From Sphingomonas sp. H160509 (GTDB lineage Bacteria; Pseudomonadota; Alphaproteobacteria; Sphingomonadales; Sphingomonadaceae), in the NCBI RefSeq assembly GCF_024124765.2, contig NZ_JAMXSR020000002.1:1511001-1575000 (forward strand): a DNA stretch of 64,000 nt, in the 5' to 3' direction. Position numbers and translations under genes: made by a program. Below the pieces are notes generated by a model. That model had not been told where the DNA came from, did not search any database, and saw nothing but the letters and a program-made list of their open reading frames with translations. Numbering within the stretch: position 1 is the stretch's first letter; each line of letters begins with the position of its first letter. Below are positions 42,575-52,012 of the stretch, one piece after another.

Positions 42575-44108
42575 TCCGATCGCCGCCCGTCCGGCCCTGC
42601 CGCTCGCGCCTGCCCGTCCGGTACGCTGGTATAATCTGCTCGCCTACGGATCGAACGACGTGCTCGGCGCGGGGTCGATGGCGGTCATCAGCACGTGGAT
42701 CCTGATTTTCTACACCAGCTTCTGCGGACTGTCCGCGGCGCAGGCGACGATCATCTTCGGCGTCGCGCGCGTGCTCGATGCGTTTACCAGCCCGACGATC
42801 GGCCACCTGTCGGACAATCTCGGGCGAAGCTGGCTGGGGCGCAAGTTCGGACGGCGGCGGTTCTTCATTCTCGCCGCGATCCCGCTGCTGCCGTCGTTCG
42901 CGATCATGTGGGTCGCAGGCCAGGGCTTCTGGTATTATCTCGTGACGTACGTGCTGTTCGAGATGGTCTACGCGATGGAGATCATCCCGTACGAGACGCT
43001 CGCGTCGGAGATGGCGACCGATTACCGCACCAAGGCCAAATTCGCCGGCGCGCGCATCCTGTGCGGCCAGTGCTCGGCGATCGCGGCGGCGTTCCTGCCG
43101 GGCTGGCTGATCGCGTATCTCGGCCCGGATTCGCCCGACACGTATCTGTATATGGGCATGATCTTCTCGGTGCTGTTCATGGGTGCCGCGGGATTGCTGT
43201 ACGCGTTCAGCTGGGAGCGGCAGCGGCCGGAGGGGCTCGACGAGGTCCAGGCCGTCGAGAAGGCGTCGCTCGGCGCGGCGTTCAAGGCGCTGTACCGCAA
43301 CCTGTTCTCGACGTTGCGGATCCGCGCGTTCCGACTGCATCTCGGCATGTATCTGGGCGGGTACATCAGCCAGGACATCTACAATGCGGCGTTCACCTAT
43401 TTCGTGATCTTCGCGCTCGCCGGATCGACCGCGATCGTCGCGAACCTGGTCGGCGTTACGTACATCGTCCAGCTCGTTGCAGTGGTGCTGGCAATCAACT
43501 TCGCGTTGCGCCTGTCGCCGGCTGCCGCCTACCGGTTCGCGGCGCTGAGCTTCGCGATCGGCGTGGTGATCTTCCTCGCGATGTACGCGGCGGGCTATAC
43601 CGCGACGTCGGCGCTGTTCTGGCTGCCGGTGGTGTTCGCCGGGCTCGGCCGCGGCGCGCTGAACTACATCCCCTGGGCGACGTACAACTACATGGCGGAC
43701 GTCGACGAGATCGTCACCGGGCGCCGGCGCGAAGGCGCGTTCGCCGGCGTGATGACGTTCGTGCGCAAGATGAGCCAGGCGCTGGCGGTGATCCTCGTCG
43801 GGCAGGTGATGCAGGCGTCGGGCTTCGTCTCGAAGGCGACCGCGCAGAGCCCGCAGGCGATCTACGCGATCGTCGCAGTGCTGGGCGCCGGGACGATCGC
43901 GATGCTCATCTTCGGCGTGCTCGTGTCGACGCGGTTCCGGCTGACGCCCGTCACGCATGCGATCCTGCTGGAGGAGATCGAGCATCTGCGGCGTGGCGAG
44001 CGGACGCCATCGACGCCGGACAACGCGCGCGTGGTCGAGGATCTGTCGGGCTGGTCCTACGATAAGCTGTGGGGCAACAACCCCGTCGCGGCGGCGGGCA
44101 CGCGGTGA
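42564..44108 (+). CDS. MFS/GPH-family sugar (oligosaccharide) transporter
   Basis: 514-aa inner-membrane protein with about 12 hydrophobic helices. Early motif NLLAYGSNDVLGAGSMAV, then RVLDAFTSPTIGHLSDN (the GPH/MelB Asp-containing helix II/loop), FGRRRFFILAAIPLLPSF and IPYETLASEMATDYRTK. This is the glycoside-pentoside-hexuronide cation symporter family. It probably moves rhamnogalacturonan disaccharides or hexuronides from periplasm to cytosol, where GH105 acts. ATG at 42564 overlaps the GH115 end by 11 bases. Intact frame. Confidence 0.85.
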   Translation: MATDPIAARPALPLAPARPVRWYNLLAYGSNDVLGAGSMAVISTWILIFYTSFCGLSAAQATIIFGVARVLDAFTSPTIGHLSDNLGRSWLGRKFGRRRFFILAAIPLLPSFAIMWVAGQGFWYYLVTYVLFEMVYAMEIIPYETLASEMATDYRTKAKFAGARILCGQCSAIAAAFLPGWLIAYLGPDSPDTYLYMGMIFSVLFMGAAGLLYAFSWERQRPEGLDEVQAVEKASLGAAFKALYRNLFSTLRIRAFRLHLGMYLGGYISQDIYNAAFTYFVIFALAGSTAIVANLVGVTYIVQLVAVVLAINFALRLSPAAAYRFAALSFAIGVVIFLAMYAAGYTATSALFWLPVVFAGLGRGALNYIPWATYNYMADVDEIVTGRRREGAFAGVMTFVRKMSQALAVILVGQVMQASGFVSKATAQSPQAIYAIVAVLGAGTIAMLIFGVLVSTRFRLTPVTHAILLEEIEHLRRGERTPSTPDNARVVEDLSGWSYDKLWGNNPVAAAGTR

Positions 44109-45067
44109 TCCTGTTCGCCGCCGCGTTGCTCGCCGGCGCGCCGGTTGCGCCGAAACCTCTGTTCCGCGATCCGGTACACGACGGCGCCGCCGATCCCTCG
44201 ACTGTCTACGATCCCGCCCGCCGCGAATGGGTGATGTTCTACACCAATCGCCGCGCCGACCTGCCGATGGCCGACGCGAAGGACGTGCGCTGGGTGCACG
44301 GTACCGCGATCGGCACCGCCCGCTCGTGGGATGGCGTGCACTGGCGTTACGGCGGCACCGCGGCGATCCCCGCATCCTGCACCGGCGCGACGTTGTGGGC
44401 GCCCGAAGTGCAGTATCTCGCGGGCCGATGGCACATGTGGCTGACCGTCGTGCCGGGCGTCTTCCGCGACTGGAACGCGCCGCGGTTCATCGTCCACCTG
44501 ACCTCGCGCGACCTGAAGCGCTGGACTTGCGGCGAGCGGCTGTCGCTCGGCTCCGACCGGGTGATCGACGCGAGCGTCGCGGCGCTGCCCGGTGGCGGCT
44601 ATCGACTTTGGTACAACGACGAGCGGCTGAACAAGGCGATCCGCTACGCCGACAGCGACGATCTGGTGCACTGGCGCGTGAAGGGCACGATCGTCGATAC
44701 GCCCGGCGAGGGACCGAAGGCGTTCCGCTGGAAGGGACGCTGGTGGCTTATCTCCGATGCGTGGAAGGGATTGCTCGCGATGCGCTCGGCGGATGGGGAG
44801 CACTGGACGCGGCAACCGGGCTACCTGCTCGCAACGCCGGGCCGCGACGAGACCGATCGCGCCAAGGGGCAACATCCCGACGTGATCGTCGCGGGTGATC
44901 GTGCGTACATAGTCTATTTCGTTCAGCAGTCCGGCGAACCACAGTCCGCGCGCGATCCCGAATGGCATCGCCGCAGCGTGCTGCAGATCGCCGAACTGAA
45001 GGAAAACGACGGTATCCTCACGGTCGACCGCGACGCGCCGACCGTGATCCGGCTCGCGCGCCGCTAA
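44105..45067 (+). CDS. GH43-like five-bladed propeller glycosidase (specificity unknown)
   Basis: 320 aa. A short leader (ILFAAALLAGAPVA), then PVHDGAADPSTVYDPARREW with the DPS/T first-blade Asp, GATLWAPEVQYLAGRWHMWL, LSLGSDRVIDASVAALPGGG (second Asp) and GEGPKAFRWKGRWWLISDAW (candidate acid Glu). This is the GH32/43/62/117-like superfamily, probably exo-acting on arabinose or galactose branches. GTG start at 44105 overlaps the transporter stop (GTGA). It ends the long plus-strand operon, and its stop overlaps that of the convergent hydrolase by 4 bases. Confidence 0.75.
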   Translation: MILFAAALLAGAPVAPKPLFRDPVHDGAADPSTVYDPARREWVMFYTNRRADLPMADAKDVRWVHGTAIGTARSWDGVHWRYGGTAAIPASCTGATLWAPEVQYLAGRWHMWLTVVPGVFRDWNAPRFIVHLTSRDLKRWTCGERLSLGSDRVIDASVAALPGGGYRLWYNDERLNKAIRYADSDDLVHWRVKGTIVDTPGEGPKAFRWKGRWWLISDAWKGLLAMRSADGEHWTRQPGYLLATPGRDETDRAKGQHPDVIVAGDRAYIVYFVQQSGEPQSARDPEWHRRSVLQIAELKENDGILTVDRDAPTVIRLARR

Positions 45068-45900
45068 TCGAGAAAGCCGACCTGCCGTAGCCACGCTTCG
45101 CACAGCGTCGGCCAGATCGAGACAGGCAGCCCCTGCCTATCCAGCGCGAAGCCATGCGGCGCGTCGGCGAAGACGTGGAGTTCCGCCGCACCGCCTGAGT
45201 CCTGCCACGCCGTGTGGAGCCGGCGGGCATTCTCGACCGGGACGACGGGATCGTTGCCGGCATAGACGATGAACGCAGGCGGCGGCGACGGCAGAAGTTG
45301 CGCATCGGGTTGCAGCCGATCGTACATCGCCTGCTTCTCGACCGGCGGCAGAGGCGGCTTGTCGACAATGATCGTCCGTCCCGCCGCGTTGGTGGAGATC
45401 GGGGCATAGCCAATAACCATCACGTCGGGCCGCGTCGGCGCGCCGGGATGACGCGATACCGGCGCCGTCCACTCGTCGGGATACGCCGCGGAGAGGCAGG
45501 CAGCCAGATGACCGCCCGACGATAGTCCGACCACGCCGAGCCCCGCCGGTGCGAGACCGCTTCCACGGATCAACCGCATAGCCTCGCGCGCGTCGTTGAG
45601 CGGTGCGGCGATGCCGTTGGCAGCATCGGGAAAGCGGTGGATCAGGACGAACGCGTGATAGCCGAGCGCGGTCAGCCAGGCGGCGACCTGCACCCCTTCC
45701 CTGCCCGCCATCAACTGCGTGTAGCCGCCGCCGCCAAGCACGAGCATCGCCCGGCCATTGGGCTTGGCGGCACGGAACCCGAGCAGCACCGGTTGGTCGA
45801 CCGCCGTCACGACCGCGACGTCGGCCGCGACCGAAGGATCCTCTAACGTCACTGCGGGCTCGTCCGCCCACAGCGGCCACACGTCATCTGCACCCAGCAT
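45064..45900 (-). CDS. Alpha/beta-hydrolase, putative carbohydrate esterase
   Basis: 278 aa. No signal peptide on the chosen start. MLVLGGGGYTQLMAGREG is the oxyanion (HGGG-like) region. The nucleophile Ser is in LGVVGLSSGGHLAACLSAA, the acid Asp in FIVYAGNDPVVPVENA, and the His in FADAPHGFALD. It is the same superfamily as the esterase at 23370 but only distantly similar. It is last in the minus-strand rhamnose operon. ATG 45900 overlaps the GH43 stop (TGATG). It may deacylate imported oligosaccharides in the cytosol. The substrate is unknown. Confidence 0.72.
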   Translation of the reverse strand: MLGADDVWPLWADEPAVTLEDPSVAADVAVVTAVDQPVLLGFRAAKPNGRAMLVLGGGGYTQLMAGREGVQVAAWLTALGYHAFVLIHRFPDAANGIAAPLNDAREAMRLIRGSGLAPAGLGVVGLSSGGHLAACLSAAYPDEWTAPVSRHPGAPTRPDVMVIGYAPISTNAAGRTIIVDKPPLPPVEKQAMYDRLQPDAQLLPSPPPAFIVYAGNDPVVPVENARRLHTAWQDSGGAAELHVFADAPHGFALDRQGLPVSIWPTLCEAWLRQVGFLD

Positions 45901-46983
45901 CACGAACACCCCGGTTTAGCGTTGTCGAACGACGAGTGCCCCGGCGTGCAGGGATGCGTCGGATACGCCTCGCCGTCGAGTTCGGTCGCCTCGCGTACCA
46001 CCGCCAGCCGGTCGCCCTCGTCACGCATCTCGTACAACTTGCCGAGCGCGAAGTTGAACGGCCGGTGGAGGATCATCATCAGCCGGCCATCGAACGCGCG
46101 GAACAGCATGCCGTGGCCGCTGTCGCGTTCGACGAGCGGGCCAAGTTGCTCCCACGGACCTTCGATGCCGCCCGATCGCGATCGCGCCTGCCCCTCGACA
46201 TAGCCCTTCTTGCCATAGCTCGACCACAGCATCAGCAGTGCACCGGTCTTGCTGCGATACAATTCAGGGCCGTCGGTGACATAGACCGTGTCGCCATCGG
46301 GCTGTTTCTGGCCGACCACCCATGCCGCGTCATTGGCACTGAACAGCCGCTTCGCCGAGCCCGCCGCGGACAGGTCGTCGTTCAGCGGCACGGCTTCCAT
46401 CGTGCCGATCGTCGTCTGCCACCATTCATGCGCGTAGACGAGCCACGGCTTGCCTTTCGGGTCGACGTACAGCGTGCCGTCGAGCGACATCTGGTCCTTC
46501 GACACGATCGGCTCGCCACCCCGAACCAGTGCGTAATGCCCGTCGATCTTGTCCGCGACCGCGAGGACGGTGCCGCGGCGATAGGTCGCGCGCTTGCCGT
46601 TGGGCGTCAGCGGCGAGGCCGGATCGTGGAACGTCGCGAAGAGATACCAGCGGTTCTTCCAGCGGTGCACTTCCGGCGCCCAGCTTCCCGCCTTGGCCCA
46701 GACGTCGCCGGGCAACACGAACACCAGCTTGGGCCTGGTCCAGTGCTTCAGGTCGCGGCTCGCATACATCATCGTACCCAGCCGCGGGTCGCCGGTCATC
46801 GCGACCTCGTTGCGGGTGAAGAGGTAATAGGTACGACTGGCCTTGTCGGCGACGACCCACGGATCGTGGAGGTGCATCGCGGTCATCACCAACGGCGCGT
46901 CGGGCTCGCGCGGCGGGGGTTGCGGGTGCGGCCCCCGCGAGTGCAAACAGGCTGGCGACGATCAGGTGCGCGATCCGGGTCAT
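45900..46983 (-). CDS. GH43-family glycosidase (arabinan/galactan side chains; one frame break)
   Basis: The leader MTRIAHLIVASLFALAGAAP is in one frame. After the G5 run 46915-46919 (one surplus base) the enzyme continues in another: MHLHDPWVVADKASRTYYLF (first-blade Asp), AGSWAPEVHRWKNRWYLFAT, QMSLDGTLYVDPKGKPWLVY (second Asp) and YVTDGPELYRSKTGALLML (candidate acid Glu). GHGMLFRAFDGRLMMILHRP is typical of family 43. Corrected length ~360 aa. ATG 46983 overlaps the rhaT stop. It probably removes arabinose or galactose branches in the periplasm. Confidence 0.85.
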
Positions 46984-48047
46984 GCGACGGTCTCCACCGC
47001 GATGCTGTTGCCATAGCCGATCACCACGGTCGCGATCAGCAGCAGTGCGACGCCCGCCCAGACCACAGCCTTGATCCGCGCGCCGGCGTCCTTCCATTCG
47101 CGAAACGCGAAGCCCCACAGCGTGCCGAAAATGATGATGCTCGCCATGTGCAGCGTCCAGCTCGAGAAGCCAAGACGGCCCATCTGGCTCTCCCCCATCG
47201 TGTAGAAGAAGAACTGAAAATACCAGGTGACGCCCGCGAGTGCGCTCAGTGCGTAGTTGCGCAGAAGCGGCGGGCGGGCGCCGTCGGTCGTGCGGCCGAG
47301 CCATTGCTTTGCGCTGCGGTTCTTCACGATCAGCCAGCCGCACCAAACACCGTTGGTGACGAGGCCGCCGGCCATGATCAGGCACAGTACGGGAAGCCCG
47401 GTCCAGAGCGGCCCAGTGCCCGCGATCGCCGACAGCGCCTTGATCGGTTCGCCCGCAGCCAGCCCGAACGCGAAGCACGCGGACATGATCCCGGCACCGA
47501 TCGCGACGACGATGCCCTTTCGAAAATCGAACTCGGCGACGACCGCCAGCTTTTGCTCCGGCGTCAGCAGCGCATCCTTCATCGCGCCCGCGATCGCGAC
47601 GACGACGATGCCGGCGAGCGTCAGGCCGATGCCGGCGAGGACGATGTTGCCGGAGGTGGTCGCGATCAGCTTCTCGTGGAACTCACCCGTAAAGGCCGGC
47701 GGGATCAGCGTGCCGAACACGGTACACAGCCCGAGCACGACGGCCATGCCGAGCGACAGCCCGAGATAGCGCATGACGAGCCCGTATCCGAGCCCACCGA
47801 ACCCCCACAACACGCCGAACACCATCGGCCACCAGAACGCGGTCGACGGCGCGCGCCCGAGCACGCCGAGCAGGTCGTGCGTCTGGAGGCTGGCGGAGAA
47901 CCACGGCGCGACCAGCCACGATACGACGCCGCCCGTCAGCCAGTAGATCTCCCACGACCATCGCTTCACCCCGCGATAGGGGACGTAGAAGCTGGCCGAC
48001 GCGAGCCCGCCGAGCCAGTGATACAGTACTCCGAGCAGCGGGTTCAA
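46980..48047 (-). CDS. rhaT: L-rhamnose-proton symporter RhaT
   Basis: 355 aa, ten or so membrane helices. Conserved with E. coli RhaT: FYVPYRGVKRWSWEIYWLTG, VVSWLVAPWFSASL, GLGYGLVMRYLGLSLGMAVV, FDFRKGIVVAIGAGIMSACF, AGVTWYFQFFFYTMGESQMG. It brings L-rhamnose across the inner membrane. The most likely start is TTG 48047, overlapping the lactonase stop (TTGA). No ATG lies close upstream, so translation is probably coupled. This gene fixes rhamnose as a substrate of the operon. Confidence 0.92.
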   Translation of the reverse strand: MNPLLGVLYHWLGGLASASFYVPYRGVKRWSWEIYWLTGGVVSWLVAPWFSASLQTHDLLGVLGRAPSTAFWWPMVFGVLWGFGGLGYGLVMRYLGLSLGMAVVLGLCTVFGTLIPPAFTGEFHEKLIATTSGNIVLAGIGLTLAGIVVVAIAGAMKDALLTPEQKLAVVAEFDFRKGIVVAIGAGIMSACFAFGLAAGEPIKALSAIAGTGPLWTGLPVLCLIMAGGLVTNGVWCGWLIVKNRSAKQWLGRTTDGARPPLLRNYALSALAGVTWYFQFFFYTMGESQMGRLGFSSWTLHMASIIIFGTLWGFAFREWKDAGARIKAVVWAGVALLLIATVVIGYGNSIAVETVA

Positions 48048-48947
48048 AGGTCGAGACCCAGCCGGTAGATCCGGTTCGCATTGCCGCCGAACAGCGCGCG
48101 GCGTTCGTCCTCGGCGAAGTCGGCGACCAGCACGTGATAGGTCTCGAGGTAGCGATCGATCGGCGCGAACAGTGTGTCGGTGGGCGCGTCGCTGGCGAAC
48201 AGGCAGCGATCGGTGCCGTACAGGTCGATCGCTTCGAGGGAGGAAGGGCCGCACGTTCTCCGGCGTCCAGTCGCGCGCGATGAAGCCGAGCCCCGACAGC
48301 TTGATCGCGACATGCGGCAGCGCGGCGAGCACGCGCAGGCCCTCGCGCCATTCCGTTATGCCATCGGGATCGGTGAGCACCGGCATGCCGAGGTGGTTGA
48401 TGATGACCGGGATATCTGGATGACGCGCGATCAGCGGCGCGACGCCCGGCATTTGCGCGGGGTAGCATTGCAGGTCGAACGAGAGCGCGTGCGTACGCAG
48501 CAGCGCGTAGCCCGCCTGCCACTGGGCATCCTGCGTGAGGTCGCGCGCCGTGTAGCTGCGAGCCGGATCGGCGTGCCAGTTGACGATCTGGCGGATGCCC
48601 CGAACATGGGGGAACGCAGCCTGCGCAGCGAGGTGCGTCTCGACGTCGGGATCGTCCAGCGGTGCGTAGGCGACGATCGCGTTCGGCAAGCCGTGCTCGG
48701 CGGCGATTCCCTCCAGCCAGCGCGTCTCGTCGAGCGCGTGCACCGGGTCCGCACCCGCGTCGACATGCACCGCGCCAACGACATTCCACCGCGCGAGCGC
48801 CGCGCGGTACTCGGCGATTCCGAAGTCGCGCGCGATCGGCTCGACGCTGCCATTGGGGCCATCATCGGCGAAGGGCGGCGACAGCCACGGATAACGGATG
48901 TGGCTCAGGTCCCACAGGTGGATATGCGCGTCGACGAACGAGATCAT
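48044..48947 (-). CDS. L-rhamnono-1,4-lactonase, amidohydrolase family (LRA2-type; one frame break)
   Basis: MISFVDAHIHLWDLSHIRYP has the HxH metal motif of the amidohydrolase_2 family. GIRQIVNWHADPARSYTARD, IPVIINHLGMPVL (His) and AIKLSGLGFIARDW follow. DRCLFASDAPTDTLF carries the late Asp. The frame breaks at 48238-48240 (one surplus base). Corrected length ~300 aa. It hydrolyses the lactone made by rhamnose dehydrogenase to L-rhamnonate. The ATG at 48947 has GGAGA upstream. The assignment to rhamnonolactone rests on neighbours rhaT and the dehydratase; fucono- or galactonolactonase are the alternatives by sequence. Confidence 0.82.
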
Positions 48948-49030
48948 CGCCTTCTCTCCTGGGATATTGCTGGCGTGCCGCCTCGTGTCGGGCAGCTTTG
49001 CTGGGGGATTTGCGATTACGGTCCGAACGA

Positions 49031-49150
49031 TCCTCCCCCGCCAGGGGGAGGTGGCGCCAAAGGCGACGGAGGGGGAGGATACGGAACAGAGGTTACCCTT
49101 ACCTCCCCCTCCGTCTGGCAAGTGCCAGCCACCTCCCCCTGGCGGGGGAG
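49031..49150. repeat. REPIN-like inverted repeat pair, family C
   Basis: Left copy CTCCCCCGCCAGGGGGAGGT-GGC... GACGGAGGGGGAGG (49031-49078) and an inverted copy at 49102-49150, sharing both ends but differing in the middle. Each copy forms its own stem and the two can pair. It lies in the 218-base gap between the KDR dehydrogenase and lactonase genes inside the rhamnose operon. A different sequence family from the elements at 16714 and 41988. Confidence 0.65.
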
Positions 49151-49165
49151 CATACAAAAGTCCCC

Positions 49166-49915
49166 TTAGAACGTCGTCCGTCCCCCCGACGTGTCGAACG
49201 TCGACGCCGTCGTGAAACTACATTCCTCGGACGCCATGAAGCACACCATCGCGGTCGATTCCGGGATTTCGCCGAGCCGCCCCATCGGGATCTTCGAGCG
49301 CATATACTCGACCTGGCTCGCCGGAAGCTGCTCCAGGATCGGGCTCTCGAACGTCGCCGGGGTCAGCGCGTTGGCGATGATGCCCTTACCCGCGAGTTCC
49401 TTGCCGAGGCTCTTGGTCAGGCCGATCACCGCCGCCTTGGTCGCCGAATAGGCGGACGCGTTGGGATTGCCCTCCTTGCCCGCCACCGACGACACGTTGA
49501 CGATGCGGCCATAACCGTTCGCCAACATCAGCGGCACGACCGTCCGGCAGCAATAGAACAACCCGTTCAAATTGATGTCGACGACGCGCTTCCAGCTGTC
49601 GAGCGGGTAGTCTTGGACCGGCGCGGTCGCCCCCGTGATTCCGGCCGAACAGATCAGGATGTCGACCTTGCCGAGCACGGCCGCGCTCTCGTCCGCTGCC
49701 GCGACGACCGCGTCGACGTCGGACACGTCGAGCGCAACGACATGCGCCGCGCCAACCTCGTCCTTCGCGACCGCGAGCTTGGCTGCGTCGAGATCCCACA
49801 GCACGACGCTGCCGCCCTCCGCGACGATCCGCTTGGCGACATCCTTGCCGAGTCCCGACGCGCCGCCGGTGACGATCGCGCAGCGACCGGCAAACCGCCC
49901 CCCATAGATCGTCAT
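49166..49915 (-). CDS. 2-keto-3-deoxy-L-rhamnonate 4-dehydrogenase (SDR, LRA5-type)
   Basis: 249-aa SDR: FAGRCAIVTGGASGLGKDVA, ILICSAGITGATAPVQDYPL, Ser in NVSSVAGKEGNPNAS, Tyr-x3-Lys in AYSATKAAVIGLTKSL, ending STFDTSGGRTTF. The GATAPVQDYPLDSWKRV and KEGNPNASAYSA segments resemble sugar-acid SDRs of diketo pathways. It would oxidise KDR to 2,4-diketo-3-deoxy-L-rhamnonate, the substrate of the next enzyme. Its start overlaps the stop of the hydrolase gene upstream by 4 bases. Function is inferred mostly from the neighbours. Confidence 0.82.
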   Translation of the reverse strand: MTIYGGRFAGRCAIVTGGASGLGKDVAKRIVAEGGSVVLWDLDAAKLAVAKDEVGAAHVVALDVSDVDAVVAAADESAAVLGKVDILICSAGITGATAPVQDYPLDSWKRVVDINLNGLFYCCRTVVPLMLANGYGRIVNVSSVAGKEGNPNASAYSATKAAVIGLTKSLGKELAGKGIIANALTPATFESPILEQLPASQVEYMRSKIPMGRLGEIPESTAMVCFMASEECSFTTASTFDTSGGRTTF

Positions 49916-50769
49916 GCGATCGAACCTTCACCCAGATGGCGCCATTCGACGACCGACTGACGCTGCGTCCCGAGCCCGGCGATGCCCAGTTCCATCACGT
50001 CGCCGGGCTTCAGGAAGATCGACTCGGGCTTCTTGCCCTCGCCCACGCCCGGCGGCGTGCCGGTGATCAGCAGGTCGCCGGGATAGAGCGTGATATATTC
50101 GCTGACGTACGCGATCAGCTGCTTCAGATTGAAGATCATCGTCTTCGTATTGCCGGTCTGCATCCGCGTGCCGTTGACGTCGAGGTGCATGTCGAGGTCC
50201 TGCGCGTCGCCGATTTCGTCCGGCGTCACCACCCACGGGCCGACCGGACAGAAGGTGTCGTGGCCCTTGCCCTTGCTCCACTGCGACCCGCGCTGCTTCT
50301 GGTTGAACCGCTCCGACACGTCGTTGGCGAGCACATAGCCCGCGACCTTGTCGAGCGCCTCGTCCTCCGCGACGTAGCGGCAGGTCTTGCCGATGATGAC
50401 GCCGAGCTCGACCTCCCAGTCGCCATGCGTCGAACCGCGCGGCAGGACGACGTCGTCGTTCGGGCCGCTGAGGCTGGACAGCGGCTTCATGAACATCATC
50501 GGTTCGGTCGGGATCGGCAGGCCGGATTCGATCGCGTGATCGCGGTAGTTGAGGCCGATCGCGACGATCTTGCCGATGCCCTTGATCGGCACGCCGTAGC
50601 GCGGCTTACCGTCGACGACCGGCAGCGACGCGGGATCGGCCGCGAGCGCCTGCGCCAGCGTTGCGACGCTGAGATCGTCGATCACGCCCGACAGGTCGCG
50701 GATCGCACCGTCGGCATCGACGATGCCGGGCTTTTCCTGGCCGGGTTGGCCGTAGCGGCAGAGTTTCAT
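49912..50769 (-). CDS. 2,4-diketo-3-deoxy-L-rhamnonate hydrolase (FAH family, LRA6-type)
   Basis: 285 aa, fumarylacetoacetate-hydrolase fold. MKLCRYGQPGQEKPGIVDAD, then KIVAIGLNYRDHAIESG, MFMKPLSSLSGPNDDVVLPR, the metal ligands in GDWEVELGVIIGKTCRYV and LANDVSERFNQKQRGSQW, and LLITGTPPGVGEGKKPE. It cleaves the C-C bond of the diketo acid, giving pyruvate and L-lactate in the known pathway. ATG at 50769, about 40 bases after the dehydratase stop. Together with the SDR it replaces an aldolase. Confidence 0.88.
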   Translation of the reverse strand: MKLCRYGQPGQEKPGIVDADGAIRDLSGVIDDLSVATLAQALAADPASLPVVDGKPRYGVPIKGIGKIVAIGLNYRDHAIESGLPIPTEPMMFMKPLSSLSGPNDDVVLPRGSTHGDWEVELGVIIGKTCRYVAEDEALDKVAGYVLANDVSERFNQKQRGSQWSKGKGHDTFCPVGPWVVTPDEIGDAQDLDMHLDVNGTRMQTGNTKTMIFNLKQLIAYVSEYITLYPGDLLITGTPPGVGEGKKPESIFLKPGDVMELGIAGLGTQRQSVVEWRHLGEGSIA

Positions 50770-50812
50770 GAGGGGACTTTCGGAAAAGAGAATGGCGAAA
50801 AGAGAGACTGGA

Positions 50813-52012
50813 TCAATGCGTGTAGGGGCGGTGCATCGCGATCTCGGGGTTGAGCGTGACGCCGAACCCCGGCGCATAGAGCGCGCTCGCCTTCATCCGG
50901 CCGTTCTGCGGCACGGGCTCGCCAAGCAGCTGCGGATGGAACATTGGCACCACTTCGGTCGGTCCCGGATGCATCATCAGGAACTCGGCAAACGGCGAAT
51001 TGTGGCGCGTGATGACGAAGTGGTAGCTGTAGACCGACGACCCGTGCGGCACGACCATCTTGCCGTGCGCATCGGCCAGCGCGCTGATCTTGAGCAGTTC
51101 GGTGACGCCGCCGCACCAGCCGACATCCGGCTGGATGATGTCGCAACAGTCCATCTCGAGCAGCATCCGGAAGCCCCAGCGCGTCGCCTCGTGCTCGCCG
51201 GTGGTGACCAGCATGCCCTTGGGCACGTTGCGCTTCAGCTCGGCATAGCCCCAGTAATCGTCGGGGCTGATCGCCTCCTCGATCCACTTCAGGCCATGCT
51301 CGTGCGCGGCGATCGCGAGCCGCGTGGCATAGTCGACGTCGAGCGCCATCCAGCAATCGAGCATCAGCCAGAAATCGGGGCCGCATTTCTCGCGCATGTC
51401 GGCGATCATCGCGATGTTCCTCTTCATGCCCTCGGCGCCCTCGGCGGGGCCGTGGTGGAGCGGCATCTTGCCACCGATGAAGCCGAGCTCCTTGGCGACG
51501 TCGGGCCGCGCGCCGGTCGCGTAGAATTGCAGTTCGTCGCGCACCGCACCGCCGAGCAGGTGATAGACCGGCTCCTGGCGCAGCTTGCCGAGGAGATCCC
51601 ACAGCGCGAGATCGACCCCGGAGATCGCGTTCACGACCAGCCCCTTGCGGCCGTAATATTGCGTCGAGAAGTACATCTGGTCCCAGATCTTCTCGTACTC
51701 GGTCGGCGAGCGTCCTTCGAGGAAGCGCGCGAGGTGCTTCTCGACGATGAACGCTGCGGGCTCGCCACCAGTGGTGACCGCGAAGCCGACCGTGCCGTCC
51801 TCCGCCTCGATCTCGACGACCAGCGTGCCGAGCACGTTGATCCCGAAGCTCTGGCGCGACTGGCGGTATTCGGGATAGCGGCTCATCGGCGTCGCGATGT
51901 GGTCATCGATCCAGTGCCCCGCGCCCTGGTCGTGATAATCGGCACCGCCACCACGGACGACGAACGCCCGGACGTGCTTGATCTTCGGCAAAGTCACAAT
52001 CGCCACGCTCAA
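50813..52012 (-). CDS. L-rhamnonate dehydratase (enolase superfamily, LRA3/RhmD type)
   Basis: ~399 aa mandelate-racemase-like enolase. [20 protein letters not shown] and [18 protein letters not shown] match rhamnonate dehydratases, whose N-terminal loop sets specificity. Metal ligands are in [28 protein letters not shown] and [14 protein letters not shown]. The catalytic His is in [12 protein letters not shown]. It dehydrates L-rhamnonate to KDR. Start TTG 52012 or GTG 52006; GAGGAG lies upstream of both. First gene of the minus-strand rhamnose operon, divergent from TonB receptor 2. Confidence 0.92.
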   Translation of the reverse strand: MSVAIVTLPKIKHVRAFVVRGGGADYHDQGAGHWIDDHIATPMSRYPEYRQSRQSFGINVLGTLVVEIEAEDGTVGFAVTTGGEPAAFIVEKHLARFLEGRSPTEYEKIWDQMYFSTQYYGRKGLVVNAISGVDLALWDLLGKLRQEPVYHLLGGAVRDELQFYATGARPDVAKELGFIGGKMPLHHGPAEGAEGMKRNIAMIADMREKCGPDFWLMLDCWMALDVDYATRLAIAAHEHGLKWIEEAISPDDYWGYAELKRNVPKGMLVTTGEHEATRWGFRMLLEMDCCDIIQPDVGWCGGVTELLKISALADAHGKMVVPHGSSVYSYHFVITRHNSPFAEFLMMHPGPTEVVPMFHPQLLGEPVPQNGRMKASALYAPGFGVTLNPEIAMHRPYTH

